Source of the DNA: Triticum aestivum
Lineage: Eukaryota; Streptophyta; Magnoliopsida; Poales; Poaceae
DNA: 64,000 bases
Direction: 5' to 3'
Assembly: GCF_018294505.1 (NCBI RefSeq)
Contig: NC_057795.1
Location: 518,647,915 to 518,711,914 of the forward strand
The translations under genes and the position numbers were made by a program. Shown one piece after another: positions 36,872 through 50,000 of this stretch (the first letter of the stretch is position 1; each line of letters starts with the position of its first letter). The notes beneath the pieces were generated by a model. It was not told the origin of the DNA, did not search any database, and was given only the letters and a program-made list of their open reading frames with translations.

Positions 36872-37395
36872 TATTGGGGATATAACTATTGAGTATAAAC
36901 CGCCCAGGAGGGGCCGGTTTACCCTCAACCGTATTGAAGCCCATGAAGACTCAGAAGATGGCGTTTTACTATGAAGCTTAGAGGCCCGGAGCCCAAAGGC
37001 GGATTAGGGCCCATAATAGCAAACCGTCATGGTTATGTAAACTTGTGTTGTAAGTTAGGAAAGGAGAGACCGAGCCGGACCCTTGCATGAGTCGGCCTCG
37101 GGACTCTGTAGACCGGCCGGGCGTCAACCTGTGTATATAAATGGACGACCTGGTGGCGGTTCAGGGACAACAGATAACAACTCGAGGCTCAGGCAAAGCA
37201 TATTTGCTCCCTGATCCTCGAAACCCAATCAATCCCATCACAACTAGATGTAGGCTTTTACCTTCATCGAAGGGGCCGAACTAGTATAAAACTCCCGTGT
37301 CCCTTGTCCGGTTTAACCCCTTCAAGCTAACCCATAGCGATGGCTCCACGACTAAGTCCTTTCATGAGGACATCTGACGTGTTAATTCCACGACA
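36872..37395 (+). repeat. 3' LTR of element A
   Basis: 524-bp partner of 6205-6728. The first bases are TATTGGGG (decayed TG); the CACGACA end is followed by AATAG. Confidence 0.93.
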
Positions 37396-38019
37396 AATAG
37401 TATGATAGTTTGGTTGTAAACGAACAAAATGGAGTAAATTTCAGGCAATCACCCTACATTCAAGAAAAGGAAATTTCATTTCAGGCAACCACAACCTTTG
37501 AGATCTTCCCGCAAAAGAAAAAAAACCTTTGAGATCATTATTCTACAAAAATGACTCTTTAGATAGTTGACTGAGAGCAGCATCTGAGGAGCTCCCATAC
37601 CGACTCTTTTTAGTTCAGAAATTCAGTTAGTAAGGTTGGCCATGCTTTAGTTTTTTTACTAAGAACAATGAGACACAGACTCTTATTAAAAAATAAAACA
37701 AAATAAGACACCGACTCATATACCCCTACAACATGCTTTGTTTGTTGCAACATAATGTGCATGCTAGTTTTTCCCCAACATAGTTGCACTTAAGCTGAAA
37801 CCAGAACAACTGAAAAGGTGAATAAACGAACAGTTTTATATCGTATTAATGGATGCTACCGAGTCTCCACACCATTAGTACTGTCCAAGAGGAACTCCAT
37901 AATACAACAAACAAATATAATTCTGGAAATTCTTAATGTTTGATTTCAATAAGAGTTTTGCTTCCACTTAATTTTCTCTAGAGTCCTTCCTCCTACCTAG
38001 CCAACGACTGGGTCTTGAT
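37396..38019. other. 3' flank of the tandem-kinase gene
   Basis: AT-rich, no ORF of note. It is the continuation of the DNA left of element A and includes the likely 3' UTR and terminator of the gene ending at 38,020. Confidence 0.5.
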
Positions 38020-41000
38020 TTAAATCACGTTAATTTCCATCAGTGCCATTCCTTGGTCGCATCCGACCACAATCCTACACAAAACAACATATTTATCATT
38101 ACAAATTCCATGTCGGTGAAAATAAATAAGAATGGCACTGCAGAATTTTCTCAAACAAATTATTGGCGGACATGCTTATGAAAGGCTATAACATCTGTGC
38201 TGAAATAGAACGTAATGTGTGAAGTAAGTCTCATTCACTGGATAATACTCCCTCTGTTCATTAATATAAGTCGTTTTTAGACTGTCCATAAGTCTAAAAA
38301 AATGTCTTATATTAATGAACAGAGGTAATATTTGTTAAGTTGAAAGTCCAGAAAGATAGTCAACCGCGAGCACCGAAGTTAATTTGGGAAAGAAATGTAC
38401 ATCTAACCAAAATTAAATGTAAATAATAGAATAATATAATAGCATTCACGTCCACACATTATATTTTAGAACAGTATATTTGTGTTTGTACGAAATCACT
38501 AACTCACGCAGACTCACAGTTTGGTAACCAATGTTCTACTAACTGAAATAAAAGATGACACAGAAATTTTCTTACCTTGTTAATCCCTTTAGGTATCCAA
38601 GAGCATTGACAGCACCGAGATTTAATCCAATGACGTTCTCAAGCCTGCAATATCAGAAGGCCGGCCACCATCAACTTCAACAAAAAGTGCTAAAAACATA
38701 ACTTCAAATCCTAAGCATTTGATTTCAGGTGCTCTATGAAATACTTCATTTAGCAAATTGCGCAACGTACTTTTCAACTATATGTTTGGACCATGGCATG
38801 CATAGCTCCTTTGATCATGATAAGAGGTAGTTGAGATTGGTTGCCCTAGCAGCAGCATGGACAATTTGGAAAACAAGAAACAACACTTGTTTTAGTCTCA
38901 CAGGACAGCTCGGTAGTAATGCAACTTCTGTAATATTCAAATCTTTAATGCACCGCACGGATGGCCACGAGTGGAGTTTTGATACTAGAAATAAGACAAG
39001 GCATGTATTTATAAAATAAATAAATAAATAAATAAGTAAGGGGAGGCCAACATTGATTGTTTGATGTTGAACTAGGTTGTAATTTTAACGATCAGTTAGC
39101 AAATGAGCTCCGATTAGTGCTACTAATCAAGGAAAATACATGCTTGGTTGGAGGTCAACTAACAATCTTAAGACTTCATGGCTCATGGAACAATTTACTT
39201 TCAGACAAGGGCTTTTGTTTCTCTTGTCTGGTGTTAAAAATCTCTGAATGTCTTTCTTTTTATTTGTTGCTCCGAACTTTGTACTGTTTGTTTCCATCCT
39301 GTATGGAAATTGGAGGGGAAACCCTCTTTCTAGGAAATAATCACTTTGATGCGTCCATCAAATGCTTTTTGGAGAAACAGGCCAAATAAAAGTTAATCTA
39401 TATCATCTGACTAAGATCGAGTCTGCATTCTCTTGGTGTAAGACTGTACATAAGTAGAAATAAGTACCTGTATGTATTGCTATGACACATCCAGCTCAAG
39501 ATTCGCACGGTCCCATCAAGCGAACCAGTAACTAGTGCCCGAAGTTCTGGGTGCCAACAAAGAGCACTGATACCCTTTTCATGTCCTTGGAGCGTATCGA
39601 CGCAACTGTCCGTCTCTAGGTCCCAGATCTTATTGAATAAGAAAGTGAAGCAACATATTAGTATTCACATATAAATGCAAATGCATTGTTCTGTTAAGAA
39701 GCCATGTGTAATACCTTTGCGGCACCATCTGAAGATCCACAAATCAAAGACTGCTGAAAATACCGTGGGTGGTAATGAACAGAGAGTAGACCACCCGAAT
39801 GGCCATCCCACGTGATGTTGCACGTTCCAGAATCAATATTCCAAATCTGTAAATTGCAAGCATTTGCTCAGAAAGAAAAAGATAACAAATTTGCAAGCAT
39901 TGGGTAGTGCAGTCCAAGGCTCAAAGAGTATAATATTTCAATCAAGAACCGTGTATAATTTTGTTTATCAGATTCAGTAGAGAGGAAGTAAAACCTTGAC
40001 TCCGTGATCCAAGGAAGCACTCGCGAAGCTTCTGCTGTGCCTCGGGTTAAACATTACTTGTGTGACTGTGTCATCGTGCCCCTCAAAAGTTCGGGTACAC
40101 TGCCATCCGTTAGTCCAATCCCAAAGCTTAATATTGTGGTCATCAGATGCTGACAGCAGAAATGAATGAGTTGGATTAACCGCCAAACACATGATGCGAT
40201 GACTATCATGAGCTTCTTCGATCATTTCTACATCTTCCATCATGTTATAATCGTACACATAGATGCACCCATCGCCGCTGCCAACCACAAACCATCCCTC
40301 CCGTTCAATAATTTTTGCCGAATATGCTGCAATGGGGAAGATAATATCAGAATTGTAGTTCTCGTACGTGATCACTGCTACTGGTTTGAAGTCCTAAAAA
40401 GTTCATGACGAGACCAAGTTATTTTTAAATAAGGTGAATAGTGTTAGGAAGCATGCCTGGCTCTCTAGTGACTTCAGTGGAGTTCACCTCTGCCTGCACA
40501 ACAAGAACATTTTTTGATCAGTTCTAAATGCTCAGTCCACGGTCTAGCACACTATAATAACCACGGAGGATGACAAGTTGACAACACACCTGAGTTTGGT
40601 AGTTCCAAATGCAAACATGACCCCTCTTGTTGCTCGTCAAGATCCTGCATTTGATGATGGGAAATAGAAAATCAGAGGGGAAATCATCGACTGCCTCACG
40701 AATTAGCAAGCACTCACCATGGTTCTGTTGGATGGACATCTACAGACAACACCTCCCGGTAATTAGGACCATCTATGATCTAACCCCCCAAAAAACCAAC
40801 GGAAGTTAGAGAATTTTCTGATAGTCAAGTAGAAAGGAACAGAAAAAGAAAAATCACTACCCTGGAAACCACACTAACAAACTAAGAGAGTGAAAATATT
40901 AAGTAGATATTTACTTTTGATCTCAAATGAACTCACCTGATCGTTAGAGATTGTTTCAGCTAGTGGTTCGCAAGCAACCGGAACTTTCGCCTCTTTCACC

Positions 41001-44000
41001 TCATCGCCGATGGAGTCAAGGAACATGGCCACGGAAGCTGGGTCGACACTGTCGAGGTCCTCATGGTGTGCAATACTGCTTTGTAGTATCAAACCATCGT
41101 CGCTGTTCGACGGTGGCGACTTCTTCTGTTCGCGCATTAGCATAGTGAGAATGTAGGTGCACTTCGGCGGGACAACGCCACACAATGGAAGCTTTGTAAG
41201 GCACCTCCTTGGGAATTTGGTTTCAAGCCTGAAGGCAATACGATCATCTCTGTTGTTTATTAGGTAAAGCGAGCTGGAGGTCAACCTCTTTGGCCCAATA
41301 GGGAAGTTTATCCTCTGGGGTTGCAGGCTGAGAACGTTATTGGAGTCTATCTGCGGAAGTCTGTTGAGCGTGTCCAGAATTTTTTCTATGGATGGTCTCT
41401 TGCGCCGATCAATCTCCACACACTCTAGTCCAATGTTGATGCATGCTTTTATTTGGTTCAGGCAAACTGCAGCTAACGACGGGTACTTTGACGCTATGCG
41501 CTCCTCTGTCCAATTTTCACGTACCTACATACAAAATTGGAATTATGATCCATTGAGGCAATATAAAACAAATGTAACATAAGTTCCTAAACTTCATTCA
41601 TATCATCAAGTCAAGTTTTTCCTTACATTTTTAATGAACTCCCTTGCAGACGGTTCGTTTTGCTTGAGAATATTTTTCTCTCCTGTGCTGGTCTCCATGA
41701 TGAGTACGCCTAAACTGTAAATGTCTGACATGGTGGAGATTTCGCCTCTGTATAGATACTCCGGAGCTATGTATCCACTGAATACCATCAATATTAAGAG
41801 ATTAATAAGCATTATCAAAGAGGTTAAAGTGCAATTTACTTCATAATAAACAAACAATATCTTATCACAGTTTGTGATTGACTTACTATGATCCAATGAC
41901 AGTTTGTGTATTCATCTGTGTTTGTTTTTGACCGAAGAGCCTCGAGAGACCGAAATCCGCAATTTTCGGCCGCATGTAATTATCCAACAATATATTTTCA
42001 GGCTTGAGATCCATATGAACAATAGGAATGCTATGTAGAAAGAGTAAACCCTTGCAAACCCCTTTAATTATTTTGAATCGTGTCTCCCAGTCTATTTTCT
42101 TGGGTACTTCTGACAAAGTAAAACAATAAATTGTTTAAGCACTTAAGATGATAACATCCAATAGTATTTATTTCGTTGAATCCTAACAATAAAAGAAATA
42201 TTGGCAGATGGAAATTTTGAACTAAATATTTGTATAATGTATTACACTAATATACATTACTCCTCCAAGTTAAGACTCCTCCAAGCCATAGCCTTGGGAT
42301 TGATGTGGATGACAAATATCTTTACTAGTACTGTCTTAGAATGGTTCTTACACGACCTCTTGGCTTAGATGTCATATCAAATTATATGCGCCTAACCAGT
42401 TCACCCAAAATCTTGAGCTATTAAAGAAAAATGGCAATCTATTTCAACAAAAATAACTATACATCCCCTGCTGATAGTTTGCAATGGTTTCCCCTATTTG
42501 ATCAATATGTAAAGCCTGCCCAAACTCCATTAATAGTGTAAACATTACATCTAAACTAGAAACGCAAAATATACTGGATAGTGTATTGCATACCAAAAAG
42601 AGTCTTCGCAAGGCTTCCTTTAGGTAAATATTCATAGCAGAGTACACTTTCAACTATGTCTGCAACAATATATCTTCCATTGTTTTGCACCATTTTCTTT
42701 TGTCCTTCCCGGCAGTAGCCAACCAAGGGTAGTATATTTTCATTTTTTAGAGCCATAATATTTCGAACTTCCTTAGTAAACACGTTGTCACTTGGCAGCG
42801 GTGCATTTTCCGCTAGTTTCTTCACAGCAATAATCTCATCATCTTCCAGAATTCCCTGTTTAACGTCATATTGGCCCTATATTGGCATCCTTTTCCAGCA
42901 TCACTGAAAACACAGAAACTGGTAAGGTAAAGTCATACCTTATAAACTGTTCCAAATGCACCCGTGCGAATTATTCGGTCCTCGGAGAAGTCATTCGTAA
43001 TATTCTTCCATAGTTGTAGCGGCCACATCTTCCGTTCTGCACTCGTAGTGCCTGTCTTACCATCGTCGGTTCTAGCACTGCTGGTGTCAGGGGCCATTTC
43101 TGATGATCAAAACAGTTAAAAGGCTTTCAAGAGGTAGCACTGATGTGAAACTTTGACTTCTTTTTCACGCAGAGCGTCTTATTCTTAGCATCCTATACTG
43201 ACACAGTTATGTACGACTGCAAGCAAGGTGCACACGCACACTGCCGTCCACTATTGACCAACGCTCACAAACATTACACAGCTGAGCATGTGACTGAAAC
43301 TATGAGAGACAAATATGAATTTATAAATCTCGCAAATGTCATCTGCGTGACAGCAAAAAATGTAAAGGATCAAAACAGTTAAAATGTCAGCACTCCATTC
43401 TCTTGAGATGTACTCCCTGCGTCCCAAAATAAGTGACTCAACTTTATACTAAAGTTAGTAAAAAGTCAAGTCACTTAATTTGGGAGGGAGGGAGTAATAA
43501 CGAGTGCTCGTGAGAAAGGCAGCCAAGCCGACCAGCGAAGCTGCCCGACAGAGATTAGGCCCCAAGACGATGCCTCAGGGAGGTAACAAAGATACAATCA
43601 TCGTCTGAACCAGTAAGATCCCGATCTGACATTTCTGTGGGAACAGTAATCGCGAGGGGAAGAGGGATGCTGACCCGAGGAAAGCCTAAAGGTCCATGAC
43701 ATCCTGACTTAATAGGAGTGATAGACTATTCATATCAACAGGGTGCGTTTTTTTCTTTTTTCTGAAAGCCTATTTCTAAAGAATTCGAAAGTTAAGCATG
43801 CTTCAGAAAATTTTTGAGGATGGGTGACCAACTAGAAAGTTGATTCCAGGTGCAGCAAAAAAGACTATTGTTGGATCCCGTCAGGCACAACGACCAGGAA
43901 CTAGTGGCCAGGGTGTTACACCCCCATTCTAAACTACTTATCCTAAGTCAAACATCTTCAAATTTGACCAAATTTAATTTGAAATATATTAGTATCTACA

Positions 44001-47000
44001 ACACCAGAGTTACCTCATTAGGATCGTCACGGAATATGTTTTCCATGTTATATATATTTGATATTGTAGATTGTAATATATTTTTCTGTCTATATGGATA
44101 ACTTAATGAAGTTTAACTTAGAACAAATCTAAAACTCTAATAATTCTGAAATGGAGGAAGTAATGTTTAAGTTTTTCCAACTGTGCAGCCTTTTTTTAAT
44201 TTTGTAAGGACCTATAATATTTAAAACCATGCAGAGAATGGTGCAGTTTTGCTCTTTCTTCATCAGAAAGAAATAGTATCCACGGTAGAACTAACCTGGA
44301 GGTGTAGCCTGGAGGCCTCCCTTGGGGTGAATGGTTTCCCCATCAAAGAACTGTCAAGAATAAAATATACAATTAGTCCAATAAGTTAAAGAGCAGTCAT
44401 ATGTTTCCCTAGGGCATATCCTTTTTTTTGCGAGACCCTAGGGCATATCTAAGCGGACTCTCAAACCTCCCGCAAGCATCCAGAGCACGTTGTCCAGAGG
44501 CATTTTGCCATGCAACAACAATCCACATCAGTCCATGGACTGGTTCAGGCGCCCGTTTTTTCATAAACCGGAAGCAAACCAGGGGGCTTTAAGAGAGTCC
44601 GGACACCGGTCATGTATGACCTCGACACCTGCATCCCACTCAAAACCCCGCGCGGACCCCACACTCCATCCTTCCCTATTTCTCCACATTCGCTTTCTCT
44701 CTCGCCGCCACCGCCGTTCTACCACCCTGGCCAACCACCAAGCCCTTGCCGGAACTTTGTGACCTCTGCGCGCCCTTCATCGCTACACGCGGCCTCCACG
44801 CCGCTTGTCCTCCGCCACCGGTACACACACCTCTCGTCCATCCGCCGCGTAGGTACCATCCGCCCCTACAATAGTCACTACGCCCGACAAGTGTTTGATG
44901 AAATGTCTATGCTAATTTTTTTGTCCCTTCTTTGAAGCAATTGACAGAGAGGGGAAAAAACGAGTAAAAACCATGATCATGGCAACCACCTGGGAGCTAT
45001 GGTGCGCGAGAAACAACTGTGTCTTCAGAGATAAGAAGGCGGAACCATCAAACATCATCAGGGCAATTAGGCTAACCATGGAGCAGTGGCGTCTAGCAGA
45101 AGTCAAAGTCATCGAGACCGCGTTCTGGGATTTAGTTGCGAGATGAAAACTTTAGGACCCTGGTTTAGAGGGGGTGGTCTGTCACCCCTAGAAAACCCAT
45201 GCCTTTTTTCTTTGCTTCTCTGATCTTTTGATCAACTTTGTATCTTGTTCTACCTTCTGCTAAATCTAATGAAGCCAGCCGAGCTGGATCTTTCAAAAAA
45301 TCTTTTGGGTGAGTATGAAGTCAGGGTATAGCTTGGAAGTGTTTCAAGTAAATAAGATATTGTACTACATTTATATGATGATGAGATGCTGTACGTGCTA
45401 CTAATAAGAGTACCTCTTTTCTCGCATTTTTTTATTTCTTCAGGTAAAGGAAATGACAATTATCTCATAAGTGATCTCACCTGTTCTGTCTGCAGCTCCA
45501 GGCTACCTATCATTATTTCTGTCTGTTCCAATCTAGAGACAATGGACTGTACAGTGGGCCTTTCTTGTCTGTCACGCTTCATGCATTTCAGTGCTATCTG
45601 AATGCATATCTTGACCTGTTCACAATATACTTCCAGTTGTCTAGGCGACAATGTTTCCCGCATCTTTTTTCTCCAGCTGCCATGTACCTGGCATCGAAAC
45701 ATGACGTTATAACTATATAGCACAGACAAGGCAAATATGCTTTTCCCAAAAGCGACGGTAGTACTGATATGAAGAACTTTTTATTCTTACATGCTTAGTA
45801 AACACCTTTTCCGTCATGTAATCAATTTCAGAGTAGCGTTCACGTCCAGCCATTAACTTTGCAATTATAACACCCAAGCCAAATATATCGAACTTTTTTG
45901 TTATTAGTCTATGATCTACATACTCCGGCGGCGAGTAACCACTGCATGTCATTGTACATTGAAACAATTTGGGTCAGGCAACTATATATATGATCGCAGT
46001 TTATGTACAGTGGCACTGGCACTAGCAAATTCTGAAGAGCACAATAATAGTATATTTTCATCTAAAATACTGGTAAACTAAGAGACATGTTTTTGAAATA
46101 TTATTATTGAAATGAGTAGTTTTTCTTACTCGCTTGTAGGAAAAAGAAATAATAATCCCTGAAAGTTTATTGACTGTACGCGGAAGTGTGTGCTTTTGAA
46201 TCTCTGAAAGTTCATCATCATTTCCAACATTGCCGTAGGACAATAAAATAAACTCATCAAATATGGATGTCGCTAACCTGAGCTATTAAAATTTACTACA
46301 CAGAATCTAAGACGGCTTGGATTTTTCTTGTGGTCATGCTAGCCAATACCTTGGTTTATCTTAGGACTTCGTGTCCAAACCTTCGACAACGAGGAGTAGA
46401 ATTGTCGACAATCCGAACCCCCAAGAAATCTCCATGTTTAATGAAATTGTCGACAATCCGAGCCCCCAAGAAATCTCCATGTTTTTGCAATGGACTCATG
46501 TTTAATGAAATGGACTTATTGCAAGTTTCGCTTCCACTCTTAATTCCATATGCTTGCATGTTTTATTTTTAGAGTTGTCCATTCAATCTCTTTCCCCCTT
46601 CCACAATAGACACCTATGTGAGTCTATGACTACCATACCTAGCTCGGTGCCCCTCTCTAAGTAGTGTGCACCTAGTGAAGAGGCACTCGAACCTCATCGA
46701 ATAGCTTTCATCACCCACCCTTCTAGTCGCCAAGCCAAACCACATGTTTTGTGTCTAGAAGAAACAACAACACATACCCCCCCCCCCCCCGCGTGCAACA
46801 CACACACACAACACAACTACGTATCCACATAAAGACATGCCACGAAGCCACAGACATCCTCCGATGAGCTACACCTATCGCACGCAAACAACAAAACTAG
46901 CAGGTCACACAACAAAGAGCAATGCACCAGCCAGACAAGCCGATGAAATAGCACAACAAACATACATGAGGGGCCATGAACATTCGTTCATTTCATTAAA

Positions 47001-50000
47001 ACACGAGTCCATTGCAAAATGAAATGGACGCGACCACTCATGCAAAATGCAAAGTTAATTGGGACACTGTTTGCCGACCACATGACCTTGGAGCTCTTGG
47101 TGTGTTAAATACAACTTTTTGCATGGGCTCTTAGATTACAGCGGTTTTGGTTTGAGTGGAAGGAGTCAACTAAAATGTGGGTTGAATGGGCAACCCTAGT
47201 GATGACACAAACTTTGACTTGTTCTATGCCTCCACGACCATCACTGTTGGCAACGGGGCGTCTTCACCCTTTTAGGACTCCCATTGGGTGCATGAGCATG
47301 TCATATTCAAATGGATCTGGAAGAGTGATAGCAGGTTAAGACACAAGATCTTCTTTTGGTTGCTTCTGCATGATAGAGTAAACATCATGAATCTTTTAAG
47401 GAGAACTTCTCATTTGGATTACTATTCTTGTGTCTTCTTAAATGAGAATACTGAAGAAACCTCAAGACATCTGTTCTGGGATTGTTTTTTCTCCTAGGAT
47501 TGTTGGAACAACATCGTCTCATCCAAAAAATTAGGTATTTCTGGTTTTGATGATATCATGATTGCTCACCAATTACTGCCAAGACACGTTGCTATGGAGG
47601 GATCATTCTAAGGTGCTGGAACATTTGGATGCAAAGAAATAGAGAAGTCTTCAAACACGAAGTGCCTAGTGTGTACTGTTGGAAATACAAACTCAAAGAA
47701 GATCTGAAGTTGTTGGAGCACAGAATCAAGGCAAAACATTTGCCTGTTTTGCAAGTTTGGATTAGTGCACATCTATGATGCTTTGCACTTTAAGTTTTTT
47801 GTGTCACTAATTTGGATGAGGATCCCAAGGACTGGCATTGGTTAACTGCTTACCTTTTCTTTTTTTTTCTTTTCTTTTATTTATATTTTTACTTTACTTT
47901 GAGTATTAGTAGAAAATTACCGTAGAACAACTGTTCTATGGTTTGTGGTTCAGAAAACAAATCACCCAACATATGCATGTTGGTTCTCATATAAATTTTC
48001 TAAAAAATATCACTTAGTTTATTATTTAATATTAAATATATATGATTTTCTCCTAGGTTGAATAGGATTCAATCATTATTTTATTCTGTTATTTACTTTT
48101 AGTTAATGTATTACTATGGAAACACAAATTTGCAAAAGAGAAAATCTGTTTGGAAACACAAAGACAAAAGAGGCCAGTACAAATGGAACATTTTTCACAT
48201 AAGGGAAGTTGCTAAGCTTTGCAAGTCTCAATGCACATAGCCAGATAGAATGTTGCGGCATGAGGTATTCAACTTACCCTGTACCGATGGGACTGATGGT
48301 CTTTCTTGTGTTTTCATCACCTAAGAGTCTTGATAAGCCAAAATCTGCAAGCTTTGGAATCATATTATTATCTAGCAATATGTTAGCAGGTTTCAAGTCC
48401 AAATGCCATACTGGAAACTCCAACCCATGCCGAAGATATTCTAAACCCTGACAGATCCCTTTAATTATTTTGTATAGTATCTGCCAATCAAGTCCCGAGC
48501 ATCCATCGTCTGTAAAAAAGCCAGAAATTTTTATGAAGTCATTATATAACTTACTAAAGCGTATCGATAACATGGTAAATAAGTAAAATGTCTGTGCAAT
48601 TTAACTAGATGATGCCCCATACGTTGTTTTCGGAATGTTGTAAAATATTTCAATGAGGTTTTGATTATATGGGACATGAACATTTGAAATAATAATTTTA
48701 GAACTAATAAAATAATTAAATGTAAATAGCATAATAGAATGAAATTTTCCGTGCATGCATGTTTCCATGTTCAGGTGGATTTTTATTATGCATAGTTGCA
48801 TTGTTGAGGTGGGCCTTTTTCCATGCATGTTGAATGATGACACGACATGCTTTCATATTGAGAAAATAAGTTAGTGGAAGCTAGCTAATTAGATACAGAA
48901 GATTACCAGAAATATGTTGGGCAAGGCTACCATTACGTACATACTCGAAGCAGAGCGCGGTATGCATCTTTTCAGCGACAATTGTCTTCCCATCATATTC
49001 TACAACAACTTCCTCTGATTCGTTGCAGAAACCCAACAGCTCAACAACATTTTGATGCTTGAGCCTCCTAAGGTTCTCGAACTCCTTCTGAAACTCCTTA
49101 TTATCAAGTCCTGTCATGTTCGTAAGTACCTTCACAGCAATCTCCTCACCATTTTCGCAAGTACCCTGTTCATCAACTCTTAAGTACCTTTTAACACTGA
49201 CATGACTTTATGGTTAAATGCATTTTAGGCTACCATTACTATTTTTTCTGATTAAATTACACAGTAGTAAAAGTTACTAGGAAGATAGTGTACTAGCTTT
49301 AATTAATATCCATATGGTTTCTGAGGAAAAGATCTGAAAGTTTAACCAAGTCAATATCACATTTCAAACGAATATCTATTGTAGGTCTGTACCGAGTATA
49401 TAAATTTGTCCCACGGTCCACACTTAATCACAGATAATATATTGTTTCTACATTATAAAGACAAAGACTAACTCCGCCTATGTTGTCTCAACATAGCCGG
49501 TCCCAAGCCCGGGTAAAGGAGGAGGGTTGTGATAGGCTTGGCGAGCCAACGTAAAAACTCAGCCACTCTTATGGAGATGAAACCCAAATGATTTTTGTTG
49601 GGGCGTAACCCTCTCAGCGACGCGCCACATCGGAACCCGGGTGTGGTGGAAAATGGGCAAGGGCCGGGCCGTCACCCCCCAGGTGGCGCGCCGTATCTTG
49701 ATCCGGATACGGTGGCAAGTGAGCGAGGATCGGGTCGTCGCATCCTTAGTGGCGCACTACATCGGTGCCCGGATGTAGTGGAAAATGAGCAAGGGTCTTC
49801 GCATTTGACTCGACGAGTGCGAAGGATAAGGAAGCTAGCCGAGCCTAGGAGGATTCGCTTAGGTAGCTGGAACGTAGGGTCTCTGACCGAAGCTAGTTGA
49901 TGCAGCGGTGAGGAGAGGTGTTGATATCCTTTGCGTCCAAGAAACCAAATGGAGAGGACAGAAGGCGAAAGAGGTGGAGGATACCGGCTTCAAGCTATGA

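Larger units (their letters stand above)
6205..37395 (+). mobile_element. Element A: Ty3/Gypsy LTR retrotransposon, Tat lineage, host of two nested elements
   Basis: LTRs at 6205-6728 and 36872-37395, both 524 bp. They start TGTTGGGGAT or TATTGGGGAT and end CGATA or CGACA. The flanking 5-bp duplications AATGG and AATAG differ by one base. A primer-binding-type sequence TGGCGCCCACCGTGGGG starts at 6731. In plus order it encodes gag, protease, reverse transcriptase, RNase H with a second (archaeal-like) RNase H, and integrase. An antisense gene lies upstream of the 3' LTR. The extra RNase H and the antisense ORF are hallmarks of the Tat lineage. Coding parts carry stops and frameshifts. The internal DNA is split by element B (7248-16310) and Angela element C (26920-35683). 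About 18 differences were counted between the LTRs (near 3.4%). Confidence 0.93.
38020..40779 (-). other. Module: C-terminal WD40 propeller, coatomer beta-prime-like (exons 13-20)
   Basis: At least six WD40 repeats follow the MSP part in phase. Readable pieces are [96 protein letters not shown] and [15 protein letters not shown]. It ends MEINVI and TAA at 38,020. Wording and blade order match the first propeller of COPB2. A 6-nt exon (40488-40493, Ala-Glu) may be included between 40590 and 40393; joining those exons directly also keeps the frame. Confidence 0.88.

Noticed and set aside
38020..43097. Treating the kinase-MSP-WD40 part as a complete separate gene with its own ATG at 43,097
   Set aside because: Not excluded, but the ATG is directly preceded by a good acceptor, an in-frame linker exon precedes it, and the upstream kinase has no stop of its own. 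One gene is preferred.
44490..44935. Pro-rich plus-strand frames that resemble a 5' UTR plus transit peptide
   Set aside because: No conserved protein block. It lies in an intron of the tandem-kinase gene beside a LINE end and could be any captured fragment.
46771..46815. Poly-C run and CA repeat as a possible regulatory or recombination site
   Set aside because: Simple-sequence DNA in an intron with no further signal.
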